Source: Martensiomyces pterosporus (taxonomy: Eukaryota > Kickxellomycota > Kickxellomycetes > Kickxellales > Kickxellaceae). From it: DNA of 31,407 bases. The translations under genes were made by a program, and so were the position numbers. Location of the stretch: assembly GCA_025201845.1 (NCBI GenBank), contig MU604073.1, forward strand, positions 4,897-36,303. The letters run 5' to 3'. The notes under the pieces were generated by a model. That model was not told where the DNA came from. It made no database searches and saw only the letters and a list, made by a program, of their open reading frames with translations. Shown here piece after piece: positions 19,921 to 29,274 of the stretch. The stretch's first letter is position 1; each line of letters begins with the position of its first letter.

Positions 19921-20351
19921 TGTTGTGTCTCGTGCAGCCAAAAAAGAAGAACAACAGCAGTGGCTCTGCTGCTTGATATTTGACCCTTGCTGCAGAAGCT
20001 AGAAAAGTGCAAAGAAATACAATGAAGAGGAGACGGCGAGCAGTCAGGAAGATGGTACGGAGTGAAAAGAAAGCAGGCAGCCTCAGAACGCCGCCGCTAC
20101 TTGGATATGTTTCGGGTGCTGGTGAGACACTGTGACTAATAAAATAACAGGCTCTGGCTCTGCTGTGAGTCACTTGGGTAGGCGCCACGGGACATGCTCC
20201 CTTAAGGGCAGCAATCTCGAGGGGGCAGGCAGTGCTTCGCCCCCTTTTGGGCCAGCAATCAAAAATCCTGCTTTTTTTTTGCCAAGCACTTTGCATTTCT
20301 GTTTCTTTGGCTCGCCTAATTCAGCGTTTCGGCATATATTTCTTTACTGCA
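19921..20351. promoter_or_regulatory. Shared divergent promoter of HIS5 and NCS2
   Basis: This 431-bp region lies between the two start codons. It carries TGAGTCA (20166-20172) and a near match TGACTAA (20133-20139) 26 bp away. The NCS2-proximal part is T-rich. I see no clear TATA box. Confidence 0.7.
20166..20172. promoter_or_regulatory. Gcn4/AP-1-type site TGAGTCA
   Basis: This is a perfect consensus site for Gcn4/CpcA-type bZIP activators, 246 bp upstream of HIS5 and 180 bp upstream of NCS2. Histidine genes are classic targets of this control in fungi. The role of the site here is inferred from consensus and position. Confidence 0.7.
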
Positions 20352-21767
20352 ATGTGCGACGTTACGGACACCCCAGCGATAGATCCACGGCGCTACGAAC
20401 GTAAGCGAGTGCCAGGGGTATGCATCAAGTGCAAAACGGCGAAACCCGCCGTAGATATCCGCCGCTGCCTCTACTGCAAAGAGTGCTTTGTACGGGCAGT
20501 TGTGGTCAAATTCCGCGGTGCACTGAGCAAATCACGGCAGCGTGTGAAGATACCTCGGACAAAGGCGATGGTGGCGTTTTCCGGAGGTGCTACATCCAGC
20601 GCACTATTAAGGCTGATGGCTGACTACCATGGCATGGATATGAAGGGAACTGCCGCCGAGCCCATATACGCTGACCTTATTATTGGACATGTTGACGAGT
20701 CTGCGCTGTTCCCAAGCACCCAGACCCAGGAGATCCGCCACATTGCTGAGGAAACTGGTCTGCAGTTCGAAGTCGCCCGGCTGGAAGACGTGTTTGACCT
20801 TGAGGAGGACAAATCTGCGTTGCTGGAGCTCGTGCACTCTACAATCACGCCTGGCGCTGTCAGAGATCGGTTTTCTGCCCAGTTGGTTAAGCGGGACAGC
20901 TCTATCCCGAACAGGGAGCGTCTAAAGGCCATGCTTGCGGGCCTCGGCTCGGCGACTAATCGAGAGGACATGTTGGCAAACATCAAGAGCTTTTTGCTGG
21001 TTCGCTTAGCACGGAGACATGGATGCGGGGTGCTGATGATGGGCGACTCGGCAACACGCATTGCGACAAAAATTATTTCTTACACTAGCCGTGGTCGCGG
21101 GTTTTCTCTGCCGCTAGAAGTGTGTTCCGAGTCTACGTGGTTCGGCGATGTCGCCATATATCGCCCGATGCGCGACTGTATCATGAAAGAGGTTGCGTTT
21201 TTCAACCAGTGGACCAAGCAGAGAAGTGTGGTGGTTCCGACCTTTACAACAATGGCGCCGGCAAAGGCCTCTATTGACCATCTTACCGAGGCATTTGTCG
21301 TTGGCCTTGACCGTGACTTCCCGTCGACCGTATCAACTGTCTGCCGCACCTTGCAAAAGCTTGAGCCTCGCCAGGAGGCATTGGCCTCTTTTCCATGCAT
21401 AATGTGCGGAATGCCTACTGAAACAAGTGCACAAGCGTGGAGAAACCGGCTGACAGTGAGTAGCGCTCCTGGTGCTGGCATTCGAGATACGTCTCTAGCC
21501 AATGTGCCCTCAGCGAGTGTTTCTGACCGTGGAAGCCCGCCTTCTTTCGATATTACGACCCATCTCTGTTACTCGTGCCAAACCCTGCTCCACTCGGCCA
21601 AGCCAGGCACGTCATTCCCAGAGTTTTGCTTTGCACGCTATCGCGAGCAACTCAACGCCTGCTCTACACACACGCAAGCATCCAACGGCAGCAGCAGTAG
21701 TGCTGAGGCTGATGAGCGTAGGGAAGAGCTACGCAAGCAGATACAGGACTTTTTGATTGACGATTAA
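20352..21767 (+). CDS. NCS2: Cytoplasmic tRNA 2-thiolation protein Ncs2/Ctu2
   Basis: This is a 471-residue, single-exon protein. It opens with a zinc-binding block (C24, C27, C39, C42, C45) and a degenerate PP-loop AFSGGATSSALL (about residues 75-86). Further motifs are LIIGHVDES and MMGDSATRIATKI, and the C-terminus has more CxxC pairs (CIMCG, CYSC). Ncs2 pairs with Ncs6/Ctu1 to add sulfur to U34 of tRNA-Lys, -Glu and -Gln (mcm5s2U), taking sulfur from Urm1. Ncs2 members usually lack the full SGGKDS loop, as here. The frame is open 40 codons further upstream to a GTG, but the ATG at 20352 gives the normal family start and length (about 480). Confidence 0.92.
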   Translation: MCDVTDTPAIDPRRYERKRVPGVCIKCKTAKPAVDIRRCLYCKECFVRAVVVKFRGALSKSRQRVKIPRTKAMVAFSGGATSSALLRLMADYHGMDMKGTAAEPIYADLIIGHVDESALFPSTQTQEIRHIAEETGLQFEVARLEDVFDLEEDKSALLELVHSTITPGAVRDRFSAQLVKRDSSIPNRERLKAMLAGLGSATNREDMLANIKSFLLVRLARRHGCGVLMMGDSATRIATKIISYTSRGRGFSLPLEVCSESTWFGDVAIYRPMRDCIMKEVAFFNQWTKQRSVVVPTFTTMAPAKASIDHLTEAFVVGLDRDFPSTVSTVCRTLQKLEPRQEALASFPCIMCGMPTETSAQAWRNRLTVSSAPGAGIRDTSLANVPSASVSDRGSPPSFDITTHLCYSCQTLLHSAKPGTSFPEFCFARYREQLNACSTHTQASNGSSSSAEADERREELRKQIQDFLIDD

Positions 21768-22412
21768 GTAATAAAAATGCAGTGCTGACTGGCTTTGATT
21801 GCAGCTGCATAAAACCCTGCTGCATCTATCGACCAGAATGCTGCAGTACGGATGTGCAAGAAAAAAACACACATTGCAGCGCACCAGCCTCGAGGTCAAA
21901 GATTCTTAAAAGGCTACCTCGAGAAAACTGACTCTGAATACGCCTTTGACAGTAGCACGAATTTTACCAGATAAGCAATCACAGGCCAGCTGAGACTGCA
22001 GGGAAGCCATAGCTATATTTGCCATTGGCCCCATCGCAGCTAGCAAGGAGTTCTGGTTAGAGTCCTGCGTGGAGATGCAAGTGAGGATGAGTAGACGCGA
22101 TGAAGGTAGTGCTGGCTACCATTTCTCTTCAATTAAGCATGACTCAGTGTGTTTTTGCTGCTGCTGCTGTTTCTACACAGTACTTTGCATTGCTGGCTGG
22201 ATTATCGCATACGATGCGTGCAGGTGGATTGATAGATTTGTATCAAGACTGCATGACTGCCGAGCACTTGCTGTGCGCCATGCTGGATAGTCCATCTCTA
22301 GATTTCTTGACCACAATTTCCTTGTATAGACGGAAGAAGCTAGATTGGCATTCAAAACAAAGATTTTCGGACAGAAAGGTGTGTGATTGGATCAATTTCC
22401 GCATGCCAGCTG
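21768..22412. other. Intergenic region between NCS2 and tRNA-Gly
   Basis: This 645-bp gap holds an inverted repeat (CTCGAGGT at 21889-21896, ACCTCGAG at 21916-21923; 19-nt spacer) and a TGACTCA at 22140-22146. An ATG-started frame (22100-22426, 108 codons, hydrophobic start) ends inside the tRNA gene. I do not recognise it and regard it as doubtful. Confidence 0.4.
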
Positions 22413-22483
22413 GCGTCGATAGTTAAGTGGCATAATCGATGCTTCCCAAGCATTGGTCCCGGGTTCGATTCCCGGTCGTCGCA
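22413..22483 (+). tRNA. tRNA-Gly (anticodon CCC)
   Basis: This 71-nt cloverleaf has acceptor arms GCGTCGA/TCGTCGC with discriminator A, D stem GTTA/TAAT with GG in the loop, and anticodon stem GATGC/GCATT. The loop is TTCCCAA (anticodon 22445-22447), the variable loop has 4 nt, and the T arm is CCGGG-TTCGATT-CCCGG. The internal A box (TAGTTAAGTGG) and B box (GGTTCGATTCC, 22462-22472) are good Pol III signals. It has no intron and no encoded CCA. Acceptor pair 4:69 is a U-U mismatch. Confidence 0.95.
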
Positions 22484-22490
22484 TCTTTTT
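22484..22490 (+). terminator. Pol III terminator after tRNA-Gly
   Basis: TCTTTTT begins directly after the discriminator base; a run of five T on the sense strand is a standard RNA polymerase III stop. Confidence 0.85.
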
Positions 22491-22941
22491 CGCACCTCGG
22501 CGGTGCCACCCCGCTGGGCCAGCAACAGCATGCATATATCAGTCGCATGGAGCACCTGCTCGTTTGCCCTTTTTTTCTGGCTCACGCGCCTCACTGTTTG
22601 CGATCTCACGGGCCAAGGGCGAGGCTGCTCATTTTGTCAGCGAGGACCCGGATGCCAGCGCTACTCGTAGCTGTGCCGTTTTGCGTGCTCCCAAGGAAAG
22701 CCGAGAATGTGTTTATTTTTTATTTCCTACATTGCAGCCGGCATAATGGGAAGAGCAGCACCTGGTGCTTGTTTGTCCAGCCACAATTGGGTCTGTCAAA
22801 ATGTCCGAAATAAACCGCTGTAATGATGTGCTCTTAATATAAACAAAAGGGGAAAGCGAATGGGGTGAAAGTTTTACAAGTGTGGTGGACAAGGTGTGGT
22901 GGGTGGGTGGTGGGGCGCTGGATGGATGCGACAACCACGGC
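22491..22941. other. Intergenic region between tRNA-Gly and the small HSF-domain gene
   Basis: This 451-bp gap has several overlapping open frames on both strands, none with a family match or consistent codon pattern. The 3' UTR of the minus-strand HSF-domain gene should lie here. I see nothing else. Confidence 0.4.
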
Positions 22942-23723
22942 TCACCAGACGCTGTCATCGGAGATGGGGGAGGACTTTTTCTGGTGGCTGCGAGGGCGGC
23001 GTGCTCGACGACGCTGGATGGCATTTGAGCTCTCAGGGTTCTCCCGCAAAAAGTTTGGGTGGGCAAATACTGTCCAGTTGCTTCTCCAAGGATCGTATCG
23101 CGACTTGCGAGCATCGCTCAGCCGCTTGAATCCATAGTCCTAGTGCAAGAAAGGAAACCGCATGGATGCCAAGAAATTAGAGAAATTTAGCATCTAATAA
23201 TATCTCTATTACGAGCTGATATACATGGACGTCTTTTAATGAGGCTTTATCAAGAAACAAGGCAGGCACATTTCAAGCACAAAAGGGGAAAGAAAATGAA
23301 CAAGAAAATAGAGCGCCATTGTCGTTTGTTTGTAGTTTAAAAATAAGAAACATGTGCAAGCGAAAGGATTGGATGGCTTACGTTGAAGTTTTTGCTGAGA
23401 GATGCCGAGTCCTGCGCCTTGAAGCCGAGTGCCTGCAGCTCGCGCATGAGACGATCCGGGTCATTGTATCTAATTTTGTTTCCCTCAGGGTTCCACTCTA
23501 TCCACATGTGGCCTTCGTTGAGTATTCTACATGGTGTTGTACAACGCGGCAGAGCAGAAGCAGAGCAGATGCAGAGCAGAGGCAGGAAAAGGCACGCTTA
23601 GCAACAAGCCATGGGTGAGAGGTCTGTCAGCAGGAAAGGCAGATGTGGGTGTGCTTACTTGTACAGAGCCTGTGGGAATGTGGCATAGGGCTGGTTAAGG
23701 GTGATGAGCTTATAGACATCCAT
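22942..23723 (-). CDS. Small protein consisting of a divergent heat-shock-factor (HSF) DNA-binding domain
   Basis: Three exons, 23723-23659, 23526-23382 and 23139-22942, give 135 residues. Each splice fits consensus and keeps frame: phase 2 joins TAC-AA to A-ATA, and phase 0 joins AAC to GAC after a strong pyrimidine tract and CTAG. The product follows the HSF fold: FPQALYKILNEG, MWIEWNPEGNKIRYNDPDRL, a helix ending SLSKNFNDYGFKRL (compare SFVRQLNMYGFHK), then WTVFAHPNFLRENPES and a basic tail QRRRARRPR. It lacks the HR-A/B coiled coil that trimerises true HSFs, and any activation region. A TATATAAA lies 200 bp upstream. The last codons contain TG|GTGAGC, so a further intron and exon are possible. 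It is probably a nuclear DNA-binding protein; its target is unknown. Confidence 0.75.
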
Positions 23724-25093
23724 GGCTTCAGGATAGCACGCTTGAAGCTACAGCTGGCGAGAATGGCGCGGAAGGCGAGTGCGGATGTATGCTGAAACAC
23801 TAGTCTCCAGGAACGATGGAAAAGAGAGCGTATAGTCGATTGTGTTGTGCTGCGCTGTGTTGTGTGCGGTATGTAAGGGTCAAAGGCGGGACACGGTATG
23901 GAAGGCGGGCGACATGGAGGCATTTATATACCTCTGCCGTTCGCTAGGGAGGGGGTATCCTCCATGGAACAGGGGGAGGCGTGCGGGCGTGGGCGGGTGG
24001 TGGGCTCTTCATTGGGCGAGTGCTTTGTTTTATCGGCTATTGGAAATCAAGTTCAATGATTTGCAAAGGGCCCAGTGTGAGCATTCGGGAAGCGTGAGCA
24101 ACATGAGCAAAAGGGACAAGCATATCAATGCAGAAAGCTTTTTTTGTGGCCTCATTCCGAGAAGTTGCCGGTCACGCGCTGCGCCGGAGCCATTGTCTTC
24201 TTAGCAGCCGCCCCTCTCTTTGCAGCACCAGCGTCTGCTTGGCAGGCTGTCCCGCTGAGACTTTGCGCCAATATCCCACCCATTACGAATTGCACACACC
24301 CAACTGCCTTCATTTTCGCTTCCCCTTCCTTGCCAAGCGCATGTCTGCAGCGGCCAGGCTCCATGCTCCTCCGGTCGTATTTTATTTTATTTATTCTCTC
24401 TACGCCACCCCACTTCGGCTTTTGCTTTTCCTGTTCCGACTCTCATTGTGAGCATGCACATCACCTTTCCATATCGCCCATTGTCTCCTCCCACATTCCT
24501 GCTTTCCATATCACTCTCGCCGATCTCGCAATGTATGCATGCGAGCACGCCCAGCGTAGAGCTGCCTTCCTTAAATAACAGCTTCACAGTGGCCTCTTTT
24601 GCTCTCTGCTGCGTTCTTTCGTGAAATGCGGTGTCCTTGTTGTCAAAACGGAGAAGCAAGCATGAGCAGCACGAGCGGAAGCAGAAGCAATGCGGGCCAG
24701 GAATGACCACATCAACTATTTTCATCAGAAGCCATCACACCAGCTTGGGCGGCCGAGCTTGTTTTTGGCTAGCGCTGTGCACGGGGTAGTTGCTGCTTGA
24801 TGTGCGAGTGCCAAACAATACGGGTCGCCTGACAGCAGCAAATCAGAAGCCCAAATGGAGCAAGGCATCTTGGATGATTTGCGATGCGCCTTGATCCAGA
24901 CCGACTGATCAATCAAGTCTTGGCAACGTCCATGGCAGGAAAGCAGCAGGTTGCGGGTAAATGCGCAGCCACCGCTAGAGGGACGGCCGAAGGGTGGCCT
25001 AGGAAGGTCCAGCAGTCTTTCTTTCCCACTCTTCATACATTAATACACCATACACATTTCCTCAATTCAAACGCGCATCTTTGCCTTTACGCA
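23724..25093. other. Large intergenic region between the HSF-domain gene and HOP2
   Basis: This gap is 1370 bp. The left end carries the HSF-domain promoter and the right end the HOP2 promoter. The middle has T/C-rich stretches and several ATG-started frames. One minus-strand frame (24152-24364, 70 codons) includes an internal MKAVGCVQFVMGGILAQ hydrophobic start and a KR/KK-rich tail; a secreted or mitochondrial small peptide is conceivable but unsupported. Another (24725-25036, minus) starts 57 bp from HOP2 and looks like chance. I call no gene here. Confidence 0.4.
23923..23930 (-). promoter_or_regulatory. TATA box of the HSF-domain gene
   Basis: TATATAAA on the minus strand, 200 bp upstream of the ATG at 23723. 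Its sequence and spacing are plausible for a fungal core promoter with a leader of about 150 nt. Confidence 0.55.
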
Positions 25094-25998
25094 ATGCCGC
25101 CAAAGAAGTCAAAGAGCAGTGATGGCGAAGGTAAATTTCAAAAAGCATACGCAGTCTGTGCAAGCGTAGCTGGCAGGGTACCTGCAGAGAAAACAGCTAT
25201 CACAAACTGCCATAAACAACATGGCTGACAGAGCCCATATGCGGCGCGCTGTTTCCATGCTTTATTCTGTTCTTTGTAGAAGCCGCTGTGCTTGAGTACC
25301 TCGTAAAGTCAAACCGCCCTTACAGCGCTAGTAAGTATCGACTGTGTCAGCGACGTTGGCAAGCGCCCATTCTTTGCAAAATAGACTAACGCAGAATAGC
25401 ACCATTTACCTCTCCTTTTTATTTGTTTGCAGATGATATATCAAGTCAGCTCCATGGCCTCGTCTCCCCAGCTCAGGCTAAAAAGATGCTCAACGATCTG
25501 GCTGACGAAGGAAAGATCGAGCGGAAGGTGAATGGCAAGCAGCTAATATTTTACGCGATCCAAACAGACATCGATGTCCCCAGCGTTGAGGATGCAGAGC
25601 AAGAGGAGGAAACGATCAAGGAACTGGAGGACCGCTTGGCCCAGATAAAGGAAGAAAACAAAGCGCTGGCTGCTCGACTTCACGGGCTCAACAGCGCTTT
25701 GACGGACGATCAAATGCGGGAGCGCATCTCGAAGCTGAATTTGGAGATTGGTGAAAACGAGGGCAGGCTTGAAAACTTGCGATCTGGTGAGGTCATTTCG
25801 CCCGAGGAGAAGAGCAAGATCGAAAAGGAGCATGCTGCAATGGTTAAGCACTGGGCGACACGGAAGCGCGTGTTTAGGGAGATATCAAACACAATCAGCG
25901 AGGGATACCCGGGCAAGATGAATGATCTCTTCGAGCAGCTGGGCATCGAGACAGACGAAGACGTTGGCGCCGATACATCAATAATTTCGAGCAAGTAG
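25094..25998 (+). CDS. HOP2: Homologous-pairing protein 2 (meiotic recombination)
   Basis: Three exons, 25094-25130, 25280-25330 and 25433-25998, give 217 residues, the same length as human HOP2/PSMC3IP. Introns are 149 nt and 102 nt, both GT-AG and phase 1; CTAAC lies upstream of the second acceptor. The N-terminal winged helix reads AAVLEYLVKSNRPYSANDIS, then LADEGKIERKVNGKQLIFYA. A leucine-zipper-like coiled coil follows (about 90-145), and the C-terminus carries EGYPGKMNDLFEQLGIETDED, one of the most conserved parts of the family. Hop2 works with Mnd1 to help Dmc1 and Rad51 pair homologous DNA in meiosis. MPPKKSK at the start is a basic nuclear-type leader. An intact gene suggests the species is capable of meiosis. 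Confidence 0.95.
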
Positions 25999-26675
25999 CA
26001 TGCAGTCCTGATTCTTCTCTTAATTAGCCGCATTTTAGTACCACAAATCCAGTACTGGCTCGCCCTCTTTATTAACCGCAACTCCCCCAAAACCACCCAT
26101 AGATTTGCCAACGCCGAATATGTTCACGATTGTGGCATTGGGGGAAGCGGGTTACCAAGTGCGGACAGCTGTATAAGGCCGAGCCAGCGGCTCGCCAGTC
26201 CACCATTGGATCTGGGTCGCACACTGGTGATCGGGGCACCCACCGTCAACAAATCGTTTCGCAAACCCATGGCGCAATGGCGCTGGGAAATAACCTAATA
26301 ACAAGACCAGGCTCCTGCCACTGCAGGCGGTTTCCACATTCGGATTTCCACATCAATATGGAGCATATAGTCGGCGTCCTCACGCCTGTCGCCCGTCCAC
26401 TGGAGCTTGCGATCAGCAGCCCAAGTATTGAATATGGGCAGGCAGACGCGTACAAATAAACTGACATACAGAAGCATATAAAACTCCACCAGACTCGCGC
26501 GCATGGAATGAGCAGGTCTTTCAGGTTCTTTGCTAGCTTATTTTCTTGCCCACATAGTCGCTTCCATTTGCATTTCAGGCTACTCTCTGGTAATGCGATT
26601 GTAGCTGCTTCCCATTGTCTCGCTTAATTTCTCTGCAGCCATTGTCTTTGATTGCTGCTTCCACAGTTTGCAACC
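25999..26675 (+). promoter_or_regulatory. HOP2 3' flank and OPT transporter promoter
   Basis: This is a 677-bp gap. TATAAAA at 26477-26483 lies 193 bp upstream of the OPT ATG, followed by pyrimidine-rich leader sequence with an intron-acceptor-like TCTCTGCAG (about 26631-26639), so a leader intron is possible. Open frames in the gap resemble nothing known. Confidence 0.5.
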
Positions 26676-28973
26676 ATGTTTACAGCAGAGGCAAAGCCTC
26701 GCGAGTTGAAGGACGAGCCATTTTCGGCAGATCCATACATGACTGATAGCGAGTCTGGCATCGAAAAACCCACTGGCGTGTTTGAGGACTCGCCTATCGA
26801 AGAAGTGCGCGCTGCTGTCATGCCTTCAGACGATACATCTCTGCCATCTGTCACCGTTAGGTCCACCGTCCTCGGCCTGATCTTCACAATAGTGCTGAGC
26901 TTCATCAACCAATTTTTCTGGTTCCGCGCACAACCTCTTACGGTCGGCATCCTGGTCATCCAGCTCGTCTTGTTCCCAGTTGGCAAGCTCCTGGCACGTG
27001 TGCTGCCTGACAAGCAAGTTGGGTTTGGACGGTTCACCTTCTCCCTCAACCCTGGCGACTTTTCGGTCAAGGAGCACGTCTTGCTCACGATCATGGCCAA
27101 CTCGGCAGCGACCACGGCCATGGGAATCGACATCATCGTCATCCAGCGCCAGTTCTTCAACCTGCACTTGAGCTGGGGCGGCGGGTTCCTGCTCGTCATC
27201 TCTTCGCAGATCTTGGGGTACTCGTTTGCGGGCCTGCTCCGCCGTTTCCTCGTCACACCGAGCTCAATGGTGTGGCCCGTCAACCTGGTCAACTCCACGC
27301 TGTTCAACACTCTGCATGGCCGCAAGCCGCCTGCCGCGGAGGACAGTGGCGATGACGATACCGACGCGAATGCTGCCGACGGTACGCAGCCGTTCTGGAA
27401 GCGCATGACGCGTGGCAGGTTCTTCGTGCTCGTATTCGCATGCTCGTTCGTGTACTACTGGCTGCCCGGGTACATTTTCCCCTTGCTGGTCAGCATCAGC
27501 TGGGTCTGCTGGATTGACAAAAAGAGCGTCACTGTGTCGCAGATTGGCTCTGGCTTGCATGGTCTGGGCATTGGATCGTTTGCGCTTGACTGGAACACCG
27601 TCGTCAGCTTCTTGCCTACGCCTCTGAGCATCCCAGTGTGGGCGCACCTCAACATGCTTGCTGGCTTCGTGACGTTCATCTGGGTCCTCGTGCCAGCATT
27701 CTACTGGACCAATACGTACAATGCCAAGATGTTCCCCATCTACAACACAAAACTATACGACAAGTGGGGTGGCGATTACAACACTTCGAGCGTAATGGTT
27801 CTAGACAAGAACACCCTGGACAAGGCCGCATACGACAAATACTCGCCCGTCTTCCAGACCGTCTTCTTCGCCCTGTGCTACGGCCAGGGCCTTGCTGCCC
27901 TCGGCGCCATCGTCTCGCACACTGTGCTTTACCATGGCCGCGACATCGTCAAGCGGTTCAAGGATGCTCGCAGTGGCGAGGACGATATCCACGCAAAGCT
28001 CATGCATGCTTACAAGGAGGTGCCCGACTGGTGGTACGCTGCGCTGCTCGTCGTGGCGTTTGCGCTGGCAATGATCTTGATCACCTGCTTCCCCGTCGAC
28101 ATGCCCTGGTGGGGGTTGTTCCTGGCACTCGCCCTGGCCATCGCCTTTACGCTGCCACTGGGCCTGGTCATGGCTATCACGTCGCAGACACCATCGATTT
28201 CGATGATCGCCGAGTGGGTCATGGGTGTTGTGCTTCCCGGAAGGCCGCTGTCCAACCTGATGTTCAAAAACTTCAGCACCGTCATCTGCCAGCAAGCTCT
28301 GGGCCTTACACAGGATCTCAAGCTCGGACACTACATGAAGATTCCCCCGCGCGAGCTGTTCATCTTCCAGATCGTCGGCACTGTGGTTGCTGGCATCGTC
28401 AATCTGGCCACAACAAACTACCTGTTTGGCCACATCCCAGATGTCTGCACCGAGGCAGGGTATCCATGGACTTGCCCCAACGCCTCGACCTGGGGCGCCG
28501 GATCCATCATCTGGGGTGTTGTTGGACCCACGGAGTACTTTAGCTCAAAGAGCGTATACCACTCGGTTCCATTCTTCCTGCTCATTGGATTCCTCATCCC
28601 CATTCCCGTCTACCTCGTCTACAGATGGAGGCCCCAGTCGTGGGTCAGGTACATCCACATACCTGTCTTCATGCTCGGCCCTGCCCCCTATCCTCCGGCC
28701 CCTACCTCTGAGCTGCCCACCTGGGTCACCATTGGTGTTCTATTCAATGGCATCATCAAGCGATATTACACCAGGTGGTGGCGCAAGTTCAACTACGTTC
28801 TGTCGGCTGGCCTTGACTCGGGTGTGGCTATCGCTGCGCTGGTCATCTTCTTTGCGCTGCAGAACCAGGACACAAAGTTCCCGGCCTGGTGGGGCAACCC
28901 AGCTGATGGTCCTGTTGACCAGTGCCCTCTGGCTAAAGTCGCTGTTCAGGGTGTGAACGCTTACCATGGTTAA
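26676..28973 (+). CDS. OPT-family oligopeptide transporter
   Basis: This is a single-exon, 765-residue polytopic membrane protein with roughly 14-16 hydrophobic segments after an acidic cytoplasmic N-terminus of about 60 residues. Family marks are NPGDFSVKEHVLLTIMAN (N125 on), GLGIGSFALDW, MKIPPRELFIFQIVGT (K555) and the block with HIPDVCTEAGYPWTC then WGVVGPTEYFS. Relatives (yeast Opt1/Opt2, S. pombe Isp4) import tetra- and pentapeptides or glutathione with protons across the plasma membrane; Opt2 affects lipid asymmetry and vacuoles. The substrate cannot be read from sequence. The start is the first ATG, in context CAACCATG; the frame opens upstream only to TTG. Codon use is more GC-biased than in most neighbours, suggesting good expression. 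Confidence 0.93.
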   Translation: MFTAEAKPRELKDEPFSADPYMTDSESGIEKPTGVFEDSPIEEVRAAVMPSDDTSLPSVTVRSTVLGLIFTIVLSFINQFFWFRAQPLTVGILVIQLVLFPVGKLLARVLPDKQVGFGRFTFSLNPGDFSVKEHVLLTIMANSAATTAMGIDIIVIQRQFFNLHLSWGGGFLLVISSQILGYSFAGLLRRFLVTPSSMVWPVNLVNSTLFNTLHGRKPPAAEDSGDDDTDANAADGTQPFWKRMTRGRFFVLVFACSFVYYWLPGYIFPLLVSISWVCWIDKKSVTVSQIGSGLHGLGIGSFALDWNTVVSFLPTPLSIPVWAHLNMLAGFVTFIWVLVPAFYWTNTYNAKMFPIYNTKLYDKWGGDYNTSSVMVLDKNTLDKAAYDKYSPVFQTVFFALCYGQGLAALGAIVSHTVLYHGRDIVKRFKDARSGEDDIHAKLMHAYKEVPDWWYAALLVVAFALAMILITCFPVDMPWWGLFLALALAIAFTLPLGLVMAITSQTPSISMIAEWVMGVVLPGRPLSNLMFKNFSTVICQQALGLTQDLKLGHYMKIPPRELFIFQIVGTVVAGIVNLATTNYLFGHIPDVCTEAGYPWTCPNASTWGAGSIIWGVVGPTEYFSSKSVYHSVPFFLLIGFLIPIPVYLVYRWRPQSWVRYIHIPVFMLGPAPYPPAPTSELPTWVTIGVLFNGIIKRYYTRWWRKFNYVLSAGLDSGVAIAALVIFFALQNQDTKFPAWWGNPADGPVDQCPLAKVAVQGVNAYHG

Positions 28974-29274
28974 TGGAGCAATACACGAGTCAGCCCAGAA
29001 GTTATCTTGTAATTCATAGATTATTATCATATTTCTACACATACTTTTAGCAACCAATATACCTGTAATGTGCAGGCATCTATCATTGTGTCTCCTCGGC
29101 TACGTGATGCAAGCCAGTTTGCGAGGCTGTGCAAGTAATAAATGCATACCGTATGTACACATATGTTGGTACATGGCGATAATCGAGTAATAAATTAGCA
29201 CTAGTGAGCAACAGACAGTCAGAACATGGAAAAACAAATCAACCAATGTTGAAAGCAAAGACGACTAGATGCAG
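28974..29274. other. Convergent intergenic region
   Basis: This 301-bp AT-rich gap lies between the OPT and GH16 genes, with several AATAAA-like motifs (for example around 29137 and 29190). It most likely holds the two 3' UTRs. I see nothing else. Confidence 0.5.

Noticed and set aside
19921..19941. Seven extra residues at the HIS5 N-terminus
   Set aside because: The upstream codon is TTG; the ATG at 19920 matches the usual family start.
20232..20351. 40-residue N-terminal extension of NCS2
   Set aside because: It begins at GTG in T-rich promoter sequence; the ATG at 20352 gives normal family length. A non-AUG mitochondrial form is not supported by anything else.
22100..22426. 108-codon frame with signal-peptide-like start
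   Set aside because: It runs 14 nt into the tRNA-Gly gene, has no recognisable domain and no sign of coding bias.
24725..25036. 103-codon minus-strand frame beside HOP2
   Set aside because: Its ATG is only 57 bp from the HOP2 start, inside the HOP2 leader and promoter, and the sequence resembles no family.
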